Assembly (NCBI GenBank): GCA_910585215.1
Contig: CAJUDQ010000005.1
Span: 55,120-119,119, forward strand
Origin: an uncultured Lachnospiraceae bacterium
GTDB lineage: Bacteria; Bacillota; Clostridia; Lachnospirales; Lachnospiraceae
Reading direction: 5' to 3'
DNA length: 64,000 nt
Below are positions 63,730 to 64,000 of this stretch, piece after piece; the first letter of the stretch is position 1, and each line of letters starts with the position of its first letter. The translations under genes were made by a program, and so were the position numbers. The notes under the pieces are model-generated. The model ran no database searches, was not told the origin of the DNA, and saw only the letters and a list, made by a program, of their open reading frames with translations.

Positions 63730-63980
63730 TTACCTGCCCTTTTTTGCGGTAACAGCGCCTTTATCCAGTTCCTCTTTATATGCGTTTTTTACTGTATTGA
63801 TAATCTTTTTTCTCGCTTCCGCCGTAACCGGATATACATAATCCTGATATTCTTCCTTCCCGTCCCTTATAGTCTTATAACTTGGCATATCCACATATTC
63901 AAACTCTTTTCCCTTTGAAACTCCTCTTGAAACCCGAATGTTATTAATTTTAAAATCATCTCCAATATTTAACGTTCCAA
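63730..63980 (-). CDS. SpoVG family protein (partial, cut at contig end)
   Basis: The minus-strand frame ends with TAA at 63730-63732 and shows GDDFKINNIRVSRGVSKGKEFEYVDMPSYKT and RDGKEEYQDYVYPVTAEARKKIINTV, matching SpoVG, a small RNA- and DNA-binding regulator. About 82 codons are visible; the start is lost where the adapter begins at 63981. SpoVG-like genes are common in conjugative elements next to topB. Confidence 0.8.
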
Positions 63981-64000
63981 AGATCGGAAGAGCACACGTC
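63981..64000 (+). other. Illumina adapter sequence at the contig end (artefact)
   Basis: The last 20 bases, AGATCGGAAGAGCACACGTC, equal the start of the standard TruSeq read adapter. They are not biological. The coding frame of the SpoVG-like gene loses meaning here, so the contig should be trimmed at 63980. Confidence 0.95.

Overview
The window reads as low-GC Firmicutes chromosome, most likely a gut Lachnospiraceae or related Clostridia. Supporting evidence is a sporulation sigma-G gene beside a YlmC/YmxH-type gene, a short-form HisG with a separate HisZ, YqeG, RecU, NrdR, Ter/FabV, a rhamnogalacturonan/rhamnose locus, AT-rich spacers and strong GGAGG-type ribosome binding sites. Nearly every gene lies on the minus strand. 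The species cannot be fixed from the sequence alone. The last 20 bases (63981-64000) match an Illumina TruSeq adapter, so the right edge is a contig end with untrimmed adapter.

Layout: 1-3837 holds ruvA-ruvB-zapA-U32 peptidase, which runs off the left edge. 4064-8018 holds pckA, a YqeG phosphatase, nrdR, a ylmC-like gene and sigG. 8165-9522 is a small plus-strand island with a Gly/Cys-rich protein and two unknown proteins. 9549-13587 holds fabV and a three-gene unit of two CobW-type GTPases (one very His-rich) plus a histidine phosphatase. 13733-16918 is hisZ-hisG-hisD behind a clear promoter with an operator over the start site. 17049-32704 is housekeeping: recU, pseudouridine synthases, an ECF sigma factor with a probable anti-sigma partner, a radical SAM protein, an alarmone synthetase, an M23 peptidase, an FtsA-like protein, coaE, polA and tRNA-Leu. 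32812-39033 carries accessory genes: an acidic repeat protein, acetyltransferases and a large repeat-bearing surface protein. 39263-48271 is the rhamnose locus (GH105, rhaM, rhaB, rhaA, rhaD and two unknown proteins). 48585-53679 is a two-component system with an ABC transporter. From about 53.8 kb to the end lies an integrative conjugative element or similar mobile DNA: a truncated lysin, an XRE regulator, a giant methylase/SNF2 helicase, topoisomerase III, an unknown gene and a SpoVG-family gene.

The most striking system is a 2,583-bp IStron inserted in rhaB (about 44010-46592). It joins a group I intron core (P7 strands 46239-46245 and 46154-46162) to an IS607-type serine recombinase, split over two frames, and a TnpB nuclease with intact catalytic residues. 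Removing exactly this segment restores an uninterrupted 466-residue rhamnulokinase with the family motif D-T-W-A-V-D. A perfect 20-bp inverted repeat pairs the region just after the intron core with the end of the TnpB guide-RNA scaffold. This would loop out the transposase genes and could set splicing against guide-RNA formation. A 10-bp hairpin buries the start codon of the recombinase gene.

A second notable structure is a 140-residue gene with its own strong ribosome binding site nested out of frame, on the same strand, inside the linker of the giant helicase.
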